Positions 1 through 8,564 of a DNA stretch of 64,000 bases are shown one piece after another (the stretch's first letter is position 1; each line of letters opens with the position of its first letter). The stretch comes from Williamsia sp. (GTDB lineage: Bacteria; Bacteroidota; Bacteroidia; Chitinophagales; Chitinophagaceae), in contig JADCRZ010000005.1 of NCBI GenBank assembly GCA_015069695.1, positions 124,001 to 188,000 on the forward strand, given 5' to 3'. A program made the translations under genes and the position numbers. The notes under the pieces were generated by a model, which saw nothing but the letters and a program-made list of their open reading frames with translations, had not been told where the DNA came from and made no database searches.

Positions 1-1021
1 TCAACTTGACAAGCCTCCGTTCCCATACTTCGCGGGGCACTGCTGCACCCAGCGCGCCGGCATCATGGTGAATACAAACACCTTTCAATTTCATATTCTC
101 ACCGTTGAGATAAAAACCGGCATTTGCATCAAATCTTATCGACCGGATGCCTGCCTTCTCGCTGTATTCGTCCACCTTCCTGCCGTTCTGATAAACTGTA
201 GTGGTCAAGGTATACAGGTTTGGTTGTTCAACCGACCAAAGCAGGGGCTGCCTCACAACGAAAGAAAGCCTGGTGTCTTGAGTTGCTTTGCCGGCCAGGG
301 AAGTTTTTTTCTTGGCCAAAGCGACTACTGTGGTACTCCGAAGCAGCCTGGCTTCCACCACCACGCTGGCCGGAGTAGCTAGGGTGTTGTTTATGGAGAC
401 CGTTACATCTACGGTGGCATTTTGTTTGGATACCTGTGGTGTAGCAAAGCGGGTACCCCATAAGCCGATGTGTACAGGATTTTTTGTTATCAGGTATACA
501 TTGCGGTAGATGCCTGAACCCGGATACCAGCGGGAATCGGCAAATTTGGAATGATCCACCTTTACGGCGAGTGTATTCTTTCCCTTTTGCAGGTAAGGTG
601 TCAGCTCATATTGAAAGGGGATGTAGCCATTGGGCCTTCTGCCAAGCAAATGCCCATTCAGCCAGACTTCACTGTTCTTATAAACACCGTCGAAATAAAT
701 AAAAACTTTTTTGCCGGGGTCCAGATTGTTTGTTTGAAATGTTTTCCTGTACCAGCCGATACCGCCAGGTAAAAAGCCGGTTCCGCTGGCCCATTGCTGG
801 CTGAAAGGCCCTTCAATGCTCCAGTCATGAGGTAAGTCTACGGCCCTCCAGTCATGATCGTCAAAGTTTTCGATTTGTCCGTCCGGAACATCCCCTTTGT
901 GAAATTTCCAGTCATCGGTGAACAGGACCGTTTGTCTGGGGGATTGAGATAAGCCTTGTAATGCTATACCCAGCAAGCATATGCAAACCAGGCAAAATCT
1001 GTATATGAGCATTGTCTTCAT
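1..1021 (-). CDS. Glycoside hydrolase family 2, beta-galactosidase-like (C-terminus beyond left edge)
   Basis: The reverse strand reads open from an ATG at 1021 to the window edge, giving the first 340 residues of a GH2 enzyme. Residues 1-26 are a signal peptide ending in LQGLSQS, so the enzyme is exported. Next comes the sugar-binding domain with typical GH2 phrases (DDWKFHKGD, LPHDWSIEGPF, GGIGWYRKTF, NSEVWLNGHLLG, YPGSGIYRNVYL), then the immunoglobulin-like domain and the start of the barrel (GFYLNGENMKLKGVCIHHD). The catalytic glutamates lie beyond the edge, so specificity cannot be read; family members usually remove terminal beta-galactose or beta-glucuronate from plant glycans. The stop of the gene upstream on this strand is only 13 nt before the start. 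Confidence 0.9.
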   Translation of the reverse strand, partial: MKTMLIYRFCLVCICLLGIALQGLSQSPRQTVLFTDDWKFHKGDVPDGQIENFDDHDWRAVDLPHDWSIEGPFSQQWASGTGFLPGGIGWYRKTFQTNNLDPGKKVFIYFDGVYKNSEVWLNGHLLGRRPNGYIPFQYELTPYLQKGKNTLAVKVDHSKFADSRWYPGSGIYRNVYLITKNPVHIGLWGTRFATPQVSKQNATVDVTVSINNTLATPASVVVEARLLRSTTVVALAKKKTSLAGKATQDTRLSFVVRQPLLWSVEQPNLYTLTTTVYQNGRKVDEYSEKAGIRSIRFDANAGFYLNGENMKLKGVCIHHDAGALGAAVPREVWERRLVKL

Positions 1022-1034
1022 TTGTATTTTAGCT

Positions 1035-2465
1035 TTAATCCACAAACAGTTTATCCATGGTGATTTCACTTTGGATGAGCCCCGGGTAACTCTTCCGATT
1101 CTTGACACCAAAGGTGGTGATAAGAGTAAGGAACAGTGTTTTTCTTGTCCCGGTCTCGCTCCGGAGTACATCTATCTTCATCTCAAGTTCCTTTGCATAA
1201 GTTTTGTTGATTTCATAAGGACTGATGGAAAACTTTATTTCACACACATTGATACAGCGGTCCCCCCGGTCAATCAACAGATCGATTTGAATCCCTTGCT
1301 CACCGCTCCGGGGCCGGTAGCGCCACACGGAAGTTTCTGTATGCATACCTGCAATGCCAAGTGCTTTCTTTAATTGAACAATATGTTTCATGCAAACACG
1401 CTCGAAGGCAAAGCCGCTCCAGCTTTTCCAGGACGCACCGGCAGAAAACCGTATCCAACTGCCTGCTCCCTGAAACTTGCTGTTTTCGATGAATTTTAAA
1501 TAAAAGTAGGAGTATTCATCACTCAACTTGAAAATGCTATCCTTGGCAGTCCGGTCGAAGGGAATATGGGGTACAATAAACCCGGATTCCGTTAGTTCTT
1601 CCAGTAGTTGTGTGGTGCCCCCGCCTGATTTCAGACTACAGTTGGCAATAATTTCATTGCGGGTCATACCGGCACCGTTCTTAGCCAGTGCCCTGATTAC
1701 CTGAATATGTTCGTCTGCTTTGTCAAAAAGGGAATAGAACAGGTTTTTAAATTCGCTTTGCAGCAGCCCGTCTTTGGTAAAGCACATCCGGTCAATGGCC
1801 TGCACAGCACTTTCGCCAGCCTGAATTTCTTTCAAATACTGGGGAATACCGCCCATCACCATGTAAAGCTGCAAAATCTGGTAGAAGTCGAGACTTACTA
1901 CTCTTTGCTTCAAAAAAGCGGCCGTTTCTGCGATGGTAAATGGAAGCAGGCGAATTCTACGGGTCACACGGTTGTGCAGTCCGCCCCGGTTGTTAATCAC
2001 TCTTTGGATCATCCAGGCGGCAGCTGAGCCGCAGATCACTACCACCAGGTTCTTCTGACGTGAGGCCCATGTGTTCCAAAAGTGCTCGAAGGCTTGCAAG
2101 AATCCAGAACGGGGAGTATGAATCCAGGGGAATTCATCAAAGAAGATAACTTTTTGCTGTCGTTTCACAAGTGGGGTAAGATAGTCGGTTAACATGCGAA
2201 AGGCCTGCATCCAACTATCGAGTTTGGCAATAGTGAGTCCTGTTGCAAGCGACAAGGCCTCGCTAAAGTTTTCCAGTTGCTGATTGAGGGAGGCATTATG
2301 AATGCCTGAAATCTCGAAAAGCAATTGTTTTTCAAAACTGTTCCGAATCAGGAAGGTTTTACCGACCCTTCGGCGTCCATACACTGCGACAAGCTCCGGA
2401 TCTGGAGACTTAAGAATTTCCAATAAGTAAGCCTTTTCAGTTTCTCTTCCAATGATTTTTTCCAT
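1035..2465 (-). CDS. AAA-type ATPase with C-terminal DUF234 / nuclease-like domain
   Basis: A 476-residue cytoplasmic protein of the ATPase_2-DUF234 type. The P-loop is GRRRVGKT (residues 30-37) and Walker B is KVIFFDEFPW with D110 and E111. A winged-helix region follows at about 250-310. The C-terminal part has D395 (QIDLLID), then E409 and K411 (CEIKFS), the spacing of a PD-(D/E)xK nuclease core, as is known for DUF234. The cellular role of the family is unsettled, and such genes are often scattered accessory genes. It ends 13 nt before the GH2 gene on the same strand, but nothing links the two functionally. Start chosen at the ATG giving MEKIIGRE, the usual N-terminus of the family. Confidence 0.85.
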   Translation of the reverse strand: MEKIIGRETEKAYLLEILKSPDPELVAVYGRRRVGKTFLIRNSFEKQLLFEISGIHNASLNQQLENFSEALSLATGLTIAKLDSWMQAFRMLTDYLTPLVKRQQKVIFFDEFPWIHTPRSGFLQAFEHFWNTWASRQKNLVVVICGSAAAWMIQRVINNRGGLHNRVTRRIRLLPFTIAETAAFLKQRVVSLDFYQILQLYMVMGGIPQYLKEIQAGESAVQAIDRMCFTKDGLLQSEFKNLFYSLFDKADEHIQVIRALAKNGAGMTRNEIIANCSLKSGGGTTQLLEELTESGFIVPHIPFDRTAKDSIFKLSDEYSYFYLKFIENSKFQGAGSWIRFSAGASWKSWSGFAFERVCMKHIVQLKKALGIAGMHTETSVWRYRPRSGEQGIQIDLLIDRGDRCINVCEIKFSISPYEINKTYAKELEMKIDVLRSETGTRKTLFLTLITTFGVKNRKSYPGLIQSEITMDKLFVD

Positions 2466-2904
2466 CTAATTATCTCTGTTATGCTGATAGAAGTATTGGG
2501 CCAAATCTATCGGGTTGAAACATTCTACTTACTTCTATATTTTGCCAAATGTAGGTAAATAAAGATAGTTTTGGCAGTGTTAAAATATTTGCCATTTTGC
2601 AAAATATTCCTTGAAAAAACAACTTTATCAAAACACGATTGCTATTGTGGCGGATTGATAATAATCCGCATCATCGATGCCAAAGAGTCTGTTTTAATTA
2701 AAAAGTAGTTGAAATTATTGCTGGCTCGTATCTTTCTTAAACATAGACAATAAGCGGCACAAAGCAGCTTGAAAAAATGATTATTTCATTCACTTACTTA
2801 CCACCTCTAAAAATTAGATGCATCTGCCCTGTTATGCAAGGCCAGTGAGCAAAATATTATTTACATTCATGCTAATTTTTACTGCCTCACATCAACCTTT
2901 TCAT
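2466..2904. other. Intergenic region between divergent genes
   Basis: AT-rich 439 bp between the divergent ATPase and the secreted protein. It should carry both promoters. I see no RNA gene or repeat. The coding frame of the next gene stays open upstream to 2818, but that stretch does not look like protein. Confidence 0.5.
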
Positions 2905-3510
2905 ATGAAATCATTTTTACTGATCCTCTTTTTAACGCAGACCGTTTTGCGTTCATTTGCTCAAAATAATGTGCCTTCAGCCGAATTACAAATTAAGATG
3001 GCGCTAATGGCCGCTCCTGCAGATAAGAGAGACAGCGCAATGGTATATGGTTATGACAAGAACAAGGATCTTGTTGTACTGCGGAAAGGCTTAAACGAAT
3101 TTATCTGCTTGTCAGACGATCCCAGTCTGGCGGGTTTTTCCGTTGCATGCTATCACCGCGTCTTGGAACCTTTTATGCAACGGGGCCGAGAACTTAAAAA
3201 ACAGGGTAAGGCTGCCAAGGAAATATTCGACACCAGGGAAAAAGAAGTAAAAGCAGGTACACTGATAATGCCAAAGCAACCTGCCACTTTATATGTGTAT
3301 ACCACCAAACAGGACGATTACAATAGCACCACCGGCGAGATAAAAAACGGCTACCTGCGTTCGGTAATTTACATCCCTTACGCTACCGCACAGAGTACCG
3401 GCCTCTCGTTAAAACCTGAAGCGCCGGGGATGCCCTGGATCATGAACCCCGGAACGCATGGTGCGCACATCATGATAAATCCGGCGCCACCGGCAACTGC
3501 AACAAAGTAA
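2905..3510 (+). CDS. Secreted hypothetical protein
   Basis: Not recognised as a named family. The frame is open from 2818, but the ATG at 2905 is preferred because it gives a clean signal peptide (MKSFLLILFLTQTVLRSFAQ) and a 201-residue product. The mature part is soluble, mixed alpha/beta in appearance, and has no cysteine pairs or obvious catalytic motif. It contains a PGMPWIMNPGTHGAHIM stretch near the C-terminus that could bind a metal or ligand through its histidines, which is inference only. It is followed after 25 nt by the short-chain dehydrogenase, so the two may be co-transcribed. Probably periplasmic. Confidence 0.65.
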   Translation: MKSFLLILFLTQTVLRSFAQNNVPSAELQIKMALMAAPADKRDSAMVYGYDKNKDLVVLRKGLNEFICLSDDPSLAGFSVACYHRVLEPFMQRGRELKKQGKAAKEIFDTREKEVKAGTLIMPKQPATLYVYTTKQDDYNSTTGEIKNGYLRSVIYIPYATAQSTGLSLKPEAPGMPWIMNPGTHGAHIMINPAPPATATK

Positions 3511-3535
3511 ACTAGTTCAAATAACCGCCCTGAAT

Positions 3536-4279
3536 ATGTCAGATCAAATAGGCAGTACCGGTAAAACGGTGCTTATTCTTGGCGCTAACTCAGACGTTGC
3601 AAAAGAAACAATCAGTTTGTATCATGCCCAAGGTTATTTTGTAATTGCAGCGTCAAGAAATGTTGAAGCACTACAGCATTTTTTACAGCAGCACAACCTG
3701 ACGCAAGAAGAAGTATTGGTTCAATATTTTGATGCAGCAGCATTTGATCAGCATAAAATATTTTATACAAGCTTACCGGTAAAGCCAAATGTAGTAGTAT
3801 ACGCCGCAGGGTATTTAAAAGATAACCAACACGCACTTATCAACTGGGAAGGAAGTTACCAGATGATGACGGTAAATTATTGCGGCGCAGTTTCTATTTT
3901 AAACATCATCGCTTCCGATACTGAAAATAAAGGTTTGCAGAGAATCATCGGGCTTTCTTCGCTTTCGGGAGTAAGGGGTAGAAGAAGCAATTTTATCTAC
4001 GGCAGTACCAAAGCTGCTTTCACACAATATCTTGCCGGGTTAAGGCAGCATCTATTTTCGAGAAACATTATAGTGAATGTGATTGTAGCGGGCTATATCA
4101 GAACTAAGATGAATGCAGGGCTCAACCTGGAAGAATCGCTCATGCTCGAAGCTGCTTTTGTAGCGCGGGCGGTGGTAAAACCCGTGAATCGTTTTATAAT
4201 TGTGCCTGGCCTGAAATGGAAAATGATTTACAGAATACTTACTTTGTTACCGGAGAAGCTGGTGGCGAAGTTGCCTTAA
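3536..4279 (+). CDS. Short-chain dehydrogenase/reductase (SDR)
   Basis: A 247-residue NAD(P)-dependent oxidoreductase with a single Rossmann fold. The cofactor loop near the N-terminus is LILGANSDVAKE, a variant of TGxxxGxG. An NAAG-like segment appears as VYAAGYL, and the catalytic YxxxK is Y155/K159 (YGSTK), preceded by serines in GLSSLSG. The C-terminal hydrophobic stretch (KMIYRILTLLPEKLVAKLP) is typical of SDRs related to DecA2/CapD-type sugar or decaprenyl-ribose epimerases, so a membrane-proximal substrate is possible. The substrate cannot be assigned. It lies 25 nt after the secreted hypothetical gene on the same strand. Confidence 0.88.
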   Translation: MSDQIGSTGKTVLILGANSDVAKETISLYHAQGYFVIAASRNVEALQHFLQQHNLTQEEVLVQYFDAAAFDQHKIFYTSLPVKPNVVVYAAGYLKDNQHALINWEGSYQMMTVNYCGAVSILNIIASDTENKGLQRIIGLSSLSGVRGRRSNFIYGSTKAAFTQYLAGLRQHLFSRNIIVNVIVAGYIRTKMNAGLNLEESLMLEAAFVARAVVKPVNRFIIVPGLKWKMIYRILTLLPEKLVAKLP

Positions 4280-4586
4280 TAAAACTGTTAGCGGTTAAGA
4301 AACTGTTTGAACCATAACAGCCTAATAATATGTTTTTAAAAAATTTACTTCCGTTATAACTAATTATAGTTACTAAAACCAGCCTTATAGCTCAAAAAAA
4401 CAATCGCTACTAACACGCTTTTAAGAAGCCCCAACTATGCCCGGCATGTCGCTTGTTTGGCATGATAAATCCAATAGCAACGGCAAGTCCGGTACAATTC
4501 GAGTATGTCAAGGTTAATGCTGACGGTAGCGGATGGTTTCATAGAGTCGGTTCATGGGTTAGATAAGGGTTCGGTCACTTAACGCA

Positions 4587-4833
4587 TTTGCAAGTAATTT
4601 GCAAGTATAATAACAATAATGGTATGTAATTTTAAATATAGTTAAGAAGTAAATTGTAGATGAAATGCAGTGTAGTAAGGGAGTTTGAAGTAAAAATAAG
4701 TAAAGGTAAATAAGGTTGAATAATATGCCATATTTGACTCATAATCAGGTGGTCCTAGGTTCAAATCCTGGTGGGCTCACCAAAGGTTAAGCAGGTGTGA
4801 AGTGAATTCTGTAACTGCTTTTTTTTGCAAGTA
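4587..4833. mobile_element. Relic att region with repeated TTTGCAAGTA decamers
   Basis: The decamer TTTGCAAGTA occurs at 4587-4596, 4598-4607 and 4824-4833, two copies before and one after the tRNA 3' half. Copies two and three extend to TTTGCAAGTATxAT. Repeated short sites on either side of a tRNA-derived core are the layout of arm-type sites for tyrosine integrases, so I read this as the end of a lost or decayed integrative element. The nearby primase fragment supports that. No integrase or excisionase gene remains. Confidence 0.5.
4733..4782 (+). repeat. tRNA 3' half (CAT anticodon), probable attachment-site core
   Basis: This 50-nt stretch folds as the 3' part of a tRNA. The anticodon stem is TTTGA (4733-4737) against TCAGG (4745-4749) around loop CTCATAA with anticodon CAT. 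The variable loop is TGGTC. The T stem is CTAGG (4755-4759) against CCTGG (4767-4771) with loop TTCAAAT. The acceptor strand is TGGGCTC, then A and an encoded CCA (4780-4782). Upstream sequence has no D arm or 5' acceptor strand, so it is not a functional tRNA gene. Such isolated 3' halves are what tyrosine-recombinase elements carry when they integrate into tRNA genes. The source tRNA would read AUG (Met) or, after lysidine modification, AUA (Ile). Confidence 0.8.
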
Positions 4834-5096
4834 TGATCGAAATAAGGAAGTTTACTTATGCATCTTTATCTTACTTTACTGCAATTTCCTTTTGTATTGC
4901 TGGAATATCTTGGAAATCTTACTACTTTGACGTTAATGGTAGAAGAGCCTGTATTCAATCTATGCACTAGTCACAATAAAATAATCGAACTTTAGATATC
5001 AAGGGTTCTGTTACCTCACCTCCACACACAATAAATTCAAATCTTACCAAAAGCCAGCGGAATAAGTTGAATTGTGGGCTTTTTCGTTCTTTATAC

Positions 5097-5327
5097 CTAC
5101 CAAACCATATTAAAAAATCTCAAAGAAAATGTTACTAAATTGGGTACTGTCCCATTCTTCTTTTGCAGTACCCAAATTCTGATGAAATTTTCTTCCCGCA
5201 GGGGGGAGAGATACCAATAATCATGATTCCCGATTTTTGACGGTTCATATCCCGAAGCGCAGAGATAAGATAAAATATCCAGCTTTCTGGCCTGATCATA
5301 CGAAGTGAATTTCTTTCCGACATACAT
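5097..5327 (-). pseudogene. CHC2-type DNA primase N-terminal remnant
   Basis: A 76-residue reading frame whose first half matches what I know of the N-terminus of Bacteroidota mobile-element primases: ARKLDILSYL, then GYEPSKIGNHDYWYLSPLREE. In intact members the text continues with a CHC2 zinc finger (TPSFKVN, WYDHGxGKGG), but here it breaks off after REE and the rest is unrelated residues up to a stop. The zinc ligands and the TOPRIM domain are missing, so it is non-functional. It fits the adjacent tRNA-derived site as debris of a conjugative or mobilizable element. Confidence 0.6.
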
Positions 5328-5393
5328 AACGCCTCCATTCTTCTATTCACACACAATCAGCTGATGCAGAGACTAAATTTAATGGAGTTGGCT

Positions 5394-5438
5394 CATAAAG
5401 GTGACCCCCCTTCAAAATATGAAGGGGTCACCTTTATG
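5394..5438. repeat. Long inverted repeat / hairpin
   Basis: CATAAAGGTGACCCC (5394-5408) is perfectly complementary to GGGGTCACCTTTATG (5424-5438). Inside, after a two-C bulge, TTCA pairs with TGAA around a 5-nt loop. There is no T run after it, so it is not a classical terminator. It lies between two pseudogenes and may be the remains of a mobile-element end or a palindromic repeat unit. Confidence 0.75.
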
Positions 5439-5546
5439 GCGATAAGAATAAATTTGCGGGTGAAAAATTTAAATCTGAAAGCATAGAGCTATGCTTACAA
5501 CAACTGACATCGCCAAGTATATGATACTATTTTAAGTATTCCTGGG

Positions 5547-5773
5547 ATGAACGACACAGTAAAAATTGACCTGAGGATTTCCCGCAGGAATGTACTGCTT
5601 CTTAACCGGATCATTGAACGAGGTTTAACATTAAAGGGGGCGATAAATTTCCCAATATCTTAAGTGCTGTACCTGAAGATGTGCTGAAAGAGCGCACCCT
5701 CTTTGCAGAAGATTGTTTGAAAAAGGCCGGATCGACAGACTTAAGTGAGAAGTTAGTATCTTTTAAACAGTAA
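5547..5773 (+). pseudogene. Frameshifted small gene, probably mobile-element cargo
   Basis: From the ATG at 5547 the frame reads MNDTVKIDLRISRRNVLLLNRIIERGL and runs into a stop after KGAINFPIS. Shifting frame at about 5630 recovers GGDKFPNILSAVPEDVLKER and a coherent helical C-terminus ending LSEKLVSFKQ with TAA at 5771. Together this is a protein of about 75 residues broken by one indel. I do not recognise the family with certainty. Short proteins of this kind occur near mobilization genes in Bacteroidota, which agrees with the surroundings. Confidence 0.5.
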
Positions 5774-5878
5774 AGAATTGGATATATTTGAGAATGCCTC
5801 TTAACAATCTTTCGGACCAAGACTGGCTGTTAACCATTCAAGTGCACACTTTATTTAACCTCAAACCATTTAAAGAAA

Positions 5879-6511
5879 ATGATCACCCATGTAAAAACTT
5901 CCAGGCATCAAATTTTTGGTAAGACGCTATTAACAGCTGGTTGGTTGCTGCTTCTCGCTGTTACGGGTAGCGCGCATACGATCCCTACTTTATCCGGCGT
6001 TCATGTAAGGAATGACACCCTTCCCCAAACAGAAATTTATCATCTTAAAAGAGCTGACATCTATGTAGTCATTGTAGAGAACGATTCAGTTCGAGTCAGG
6101 CTTAAGAACCGTGATAGCATCATGATGAGCCGGGCAAGTTTTGATACATTGTCTGCAGCTGTCAAAAAGGAAATATCAGCCCGCAATGATGGAATTTTTA
6201 CCAATATCCAGATCGAATCTGCTTACCCTGGCGGGCCTTCAGGTTGGTTGGCTTACCTGAACAGAACATTTAGTTATCCCCAGGAGGCTGTGAGAAATGG
6301 CATCCAGGGAACTGTGATAGTTCAGTTTATCGTGGATGACCAGGGAAAAGTGAGTGATATAGAGGTAGTAAGTGGCCCAGTTTCAGGGGGCTTGCGCGAG
6401 GAAGCCATCCGGGTGATCAGGAAAAGCGGAAAGTGGGAACCGGCAATCTGGAACGGTTACAAAGTAACCTCTTATAAAAAGCAGCCTTTAATATTCAGGC
6501 TTAATCCATAA
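5879..6511 (+). CDS. TonB C-terminal-domain protein
   Basis: A 210-residue exported protein. A hydrophobic segment at residues 17-33 (LLTAGWLLLLAVTGSAH) is a signal peptide or single membrane anchor. Residues about 120-210 form a TonB C-terminal domain: FSYPQEAVRNGIQGTVIVQF, VDDQGKVSDIEVVSG, LREEAIRVIRKSGKWEPA and a final beta strand QPLIFRLN. True energy-transducing TonB has a long proline-rich linker; here there is none, so it may act as a periplasmic TonB-C protein rather than span the envelope. It stands alone between decayed sequence on both sides. Confidence 0.85.
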   Translation: MITHVKTSRHQIFGKTLLTAGWLLLLAVTGSAHTIPTLSGVHVRNDTLPQTEIYHLKRADIYVVIVENDSVRVRLKNRDSIMMSRASFDTLSAAVKKEISARNDGIFTNIQIESAYPGGPSGWLAYLNRTFSYPQEAVRNGIQGTVIVQFIVDDQGKVSDIEVVSGPVSGGLREEAIRVIRKSGKWEPAIWNGYKVTSYKKQPLIFRLNP

Positions 6512-6594
6512 CTGCTAATCCTCTTCCAGGGCGGGTAAGTTTTGCCATTCAAACTACTCGTTCTTTGCTTTGTTATCCGGCCGCTGCCTGGTGG

Positions 6595-6644
6595 AGCGCT
6601 CAAACCACGCTCAAAAATCCGTCCAGTTAATCAGGGCTAGTACA
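6595..6644 (+). mobile_element. Solo IS3-family right-end fragment
   Basis: AGCGCTCAAACC at 6595, then about 20 nt, then CCAGTTAATCAGGGCTAGTACA ending at 6644, closely matches the last 50 nt of the IS3-type relic at 20276-20325, including the terminal TAGTACA (TGTACTA read inward, as in the IS150 group). The same reading frame gives the tail of a transposase OrfB ending in TAA. No transposase body is present upstream, so only the end remains. Confidence 0.6.
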
Positions 6645-6755
6645 GTTCCTTCTGCCTGCTGCTAGCGGTCTGAAGCTATTCTCTACCGGATTGCTGGCTA
6701 TTCTCAGCTTCCTACCTGTGGTGCAGATCATCAGTTCTAACCATCGCTGTATGCT

Positions 6756-8564
6756 TTATTCCACCAGGTAGCCCAGTTCTTTCATCCGGTTTGTAAAAGC
6801 TTCATTCTTATCATCAGATACAATTATTATATACTGCTCTGCTTTAATTACGATGCTCCGGAGTACTTCATCCTGCGCTATCACGCGGTGCAGGTCTTTG
6901 TGGGTAGATGGCAGGGTATATACCACTACCTTCTTTTGCTCTTTGATTGCTTTGCTGTTGTCTACCAGGTTTTGCAGGTAGCTGTCCCAGAACAGCGGTA
7001 GTTTTTTGCCAACCGTCTGCCTGAACAAAGTGATTTTTGTTTCCAGGTCTTTGCCGGTTTTGCAGTCTTTCAAAAATTTGCCGGGGCTAAACTGGTAGCG
7101 GTTTTCGCTTACTTTGGTTGCATAGTTGGCCAGCATGGCATCACCCAGTTCTATATTGCCTTCAATGCGGATGATAGGGCTGCTTTCATCAAAAGAAAGC
7201 TGGGTTAGCTGCTCCTGTTCGGGCGGTTCATATTGGTTGGTTTTTCCCAGCAGGTATTCGCCCAATGGCGTTATGCGAAATGCCTGCAGCCTGTCAAAAT
7301 AACTGTACCGGACAGGCAAGCTACTGTCTTCCGAAATCTCTGCCATGCCTAAAGCCGCCAGCAGGTAAATATGGCCGGCGACAAAGGGCCACAGCATATA
7401 ATGATTATAATTGTTTCTGGTGATAGATGTTTTACTCCTTTCTTTATCGCCGTTGGCAAGTTCAACGTCTACCCGGCTATAAACCTGGTACGATTGTATG
7501 GGGGCTACATGAAAACCCCGGCTTGAAATATAGACTTTTAAGTTCTCGAAACTGATCCAGGAGGCAGCCGGAACTTCTTTTAAAATGTCAAATATTTTCT
7601 CCGTTACACCTTTTGTGAAATCACGGTTGTTAAAGTAATTGAGGCCTTTGATGTGTGTCAGCAGGTAGTAAGCAGCAGGCTGGTTGTTAAAATCACGTGT
7701 AGCCAGTGATTTCAGCGCCTGCAGCGGTGTTCCCGTAATGGATTTTGCGGTAAAGTCGTCCGACAGGATACCGGCAATCAGCAGGCTGCGGATAGTCATT
7801 TCATTTTGGTTGTCAAATTCTTTCAGCTTCAGTGTACGCTGCATTTTACCTGCCGATGCCAGGTTGGGATATCCTTTCTGCGAATACTTCAGGTTGCCCT
7901 GCATGTAGTATGCAATAATGAGCGGCAGCTCTCTTAAAATGTCCCTTTCCGCATTAAAAAAGCCACTTTTTCCTGTTGCAACCAGTAGCGGCTCCAGGTC
8001 GTAGCCTTTTGGTTTGGGCAAAAAGGCTTTAAAAACTTCCCGCATCAACAGGGGCAGCGTAAGTGTAACCGTGGCGTTTTTTAAATCGTTCTGTGAGATG
8101 GAATAGTAGCTCCATACGTTTAGTTCCACTTTTGTAAATTCATTCCATTCTTTTAATGCCGGCACTAGTTCAAGTTCGTAGTTGCCATGATATAATTTTT
8201 TATCTGATTTTAAGTTCACCAGGCCTTTTCCAAAAATAGCCTCCAGCGATTCCGTATCCAGAGCCGGAACCCAGGATGCCAGCTCCAGTACTACCCGCCG
8301 TTGCGGCGAACCGGAATCCACATATTCTTTCAGCAATGCCTGGTTGCTGTAAATGCGGGCACATAAACTGATCAGATCTGTTTTAGCCAGGTTCTTTCTG
8401 AGATCTATCTTACCCAGGATCGTTGCTACTGTTTCACCTTTCCATACACTGTCGCGGTGGGTAAACAGAAAGTTTTTAACAGGCGTAAACCATAACTGCA
8501 AAAGCTGATCTTTTGTGCTTTCAGCTTCCAGCCGCTTTGCCAGTTCCTTCTCAGTAAAAGCCAT
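6756..8564 (-). CDS. Partner of SNF2 helicase, possible XPB/Ssl2 N-terminal-like protein
   Basis: A 602-residue soluble protein without signal peptide or membrane segment. I see no P-loop. Its last 130 residues (IRIEGNIELGDAMLANYATKV, then a helical region, and finally AEQYIIIVSDDKNEAFTNRMKELGYLVE) resemble in layout the helicase-associated domain found at the N-terminus of XPB-like helicases, where a final strand and a helix end in xxLGY. That assignment is tentative. It starts 84 nt after the SNF2 helicase stop on the same strand, so the two are likely one transcript and one complex. It probably binds DNA or regulates the helicase. No catalytic function can be given. Confidence 0.6.
   Translation of the reverse strand: MAFTEKELAKRLEAESTKDQLLQLWFTPVKNFLFTHRDSVWKGETVATILGKIDLRKNLAKTDLISLCARIYSNQALLKEYVDSGSPQRRVVLELASWVPALDTESLEAIFGKGLVNLKSDKKLYHGNYELELVPALKEWNEFTKVELNVWSYYSISQNDLKNATVTLTLPLLMREVFKAFLPKPKGYDLEPLLVATGKSGFFNAERDILRELPLIIAYYMQGNLKYSQKGYPNLASAGKMQRTLKLKEFDNQNEMTIRSLLIAGILSDDFTAKSITGTPLQALKSLATRDFNNQPAAYYLLTHIKGLNYFNNRDFTKGVTEKIFDILKEVPAASWISFENLKVYISSRGFHVAPIQSYQVYSRVDVELANGDKERSKTSITRNNYNHYMLWPFVAGHIYLLAALGMAEISEDSSLPVRYSYFDRLQAFRITPLGEYLLGKTNQYEPPEQEQLTQLSFDESSPIIRIEGNIELGDAMLANYATKVSENRYQFSPGKFLKDCKTGKDLETKITLFRQTVGKKLPLFWDSYLQNLVDNSKAIKEQKKVVVYTLPSTHKDLHRVIAQDEVLRSIVIKAEQYIIIVSDDKNEAFTNRMKELGYLVE

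Larger units (their letters stand above)
4280..5096. other. Gene-free stretch with ghost integration site
   Basis: AT-rich 817 bp without a convincing gene. It holds a tRNA 3' half at 4733-4782 and three copies of TTTGCAAGTA at 4587, 4598 and 4824. No integrase gene is present. The rest (4834-5096) shows nothing I can name. Confidence 0.6.

Noticed and set aside
4733-4782. Complete tRNA gene
   Set aside because: The 50 nt upstream do not provide a D arm or a 5' acceptor strand complementary to TGGGCTC, so only a 3' half is present.
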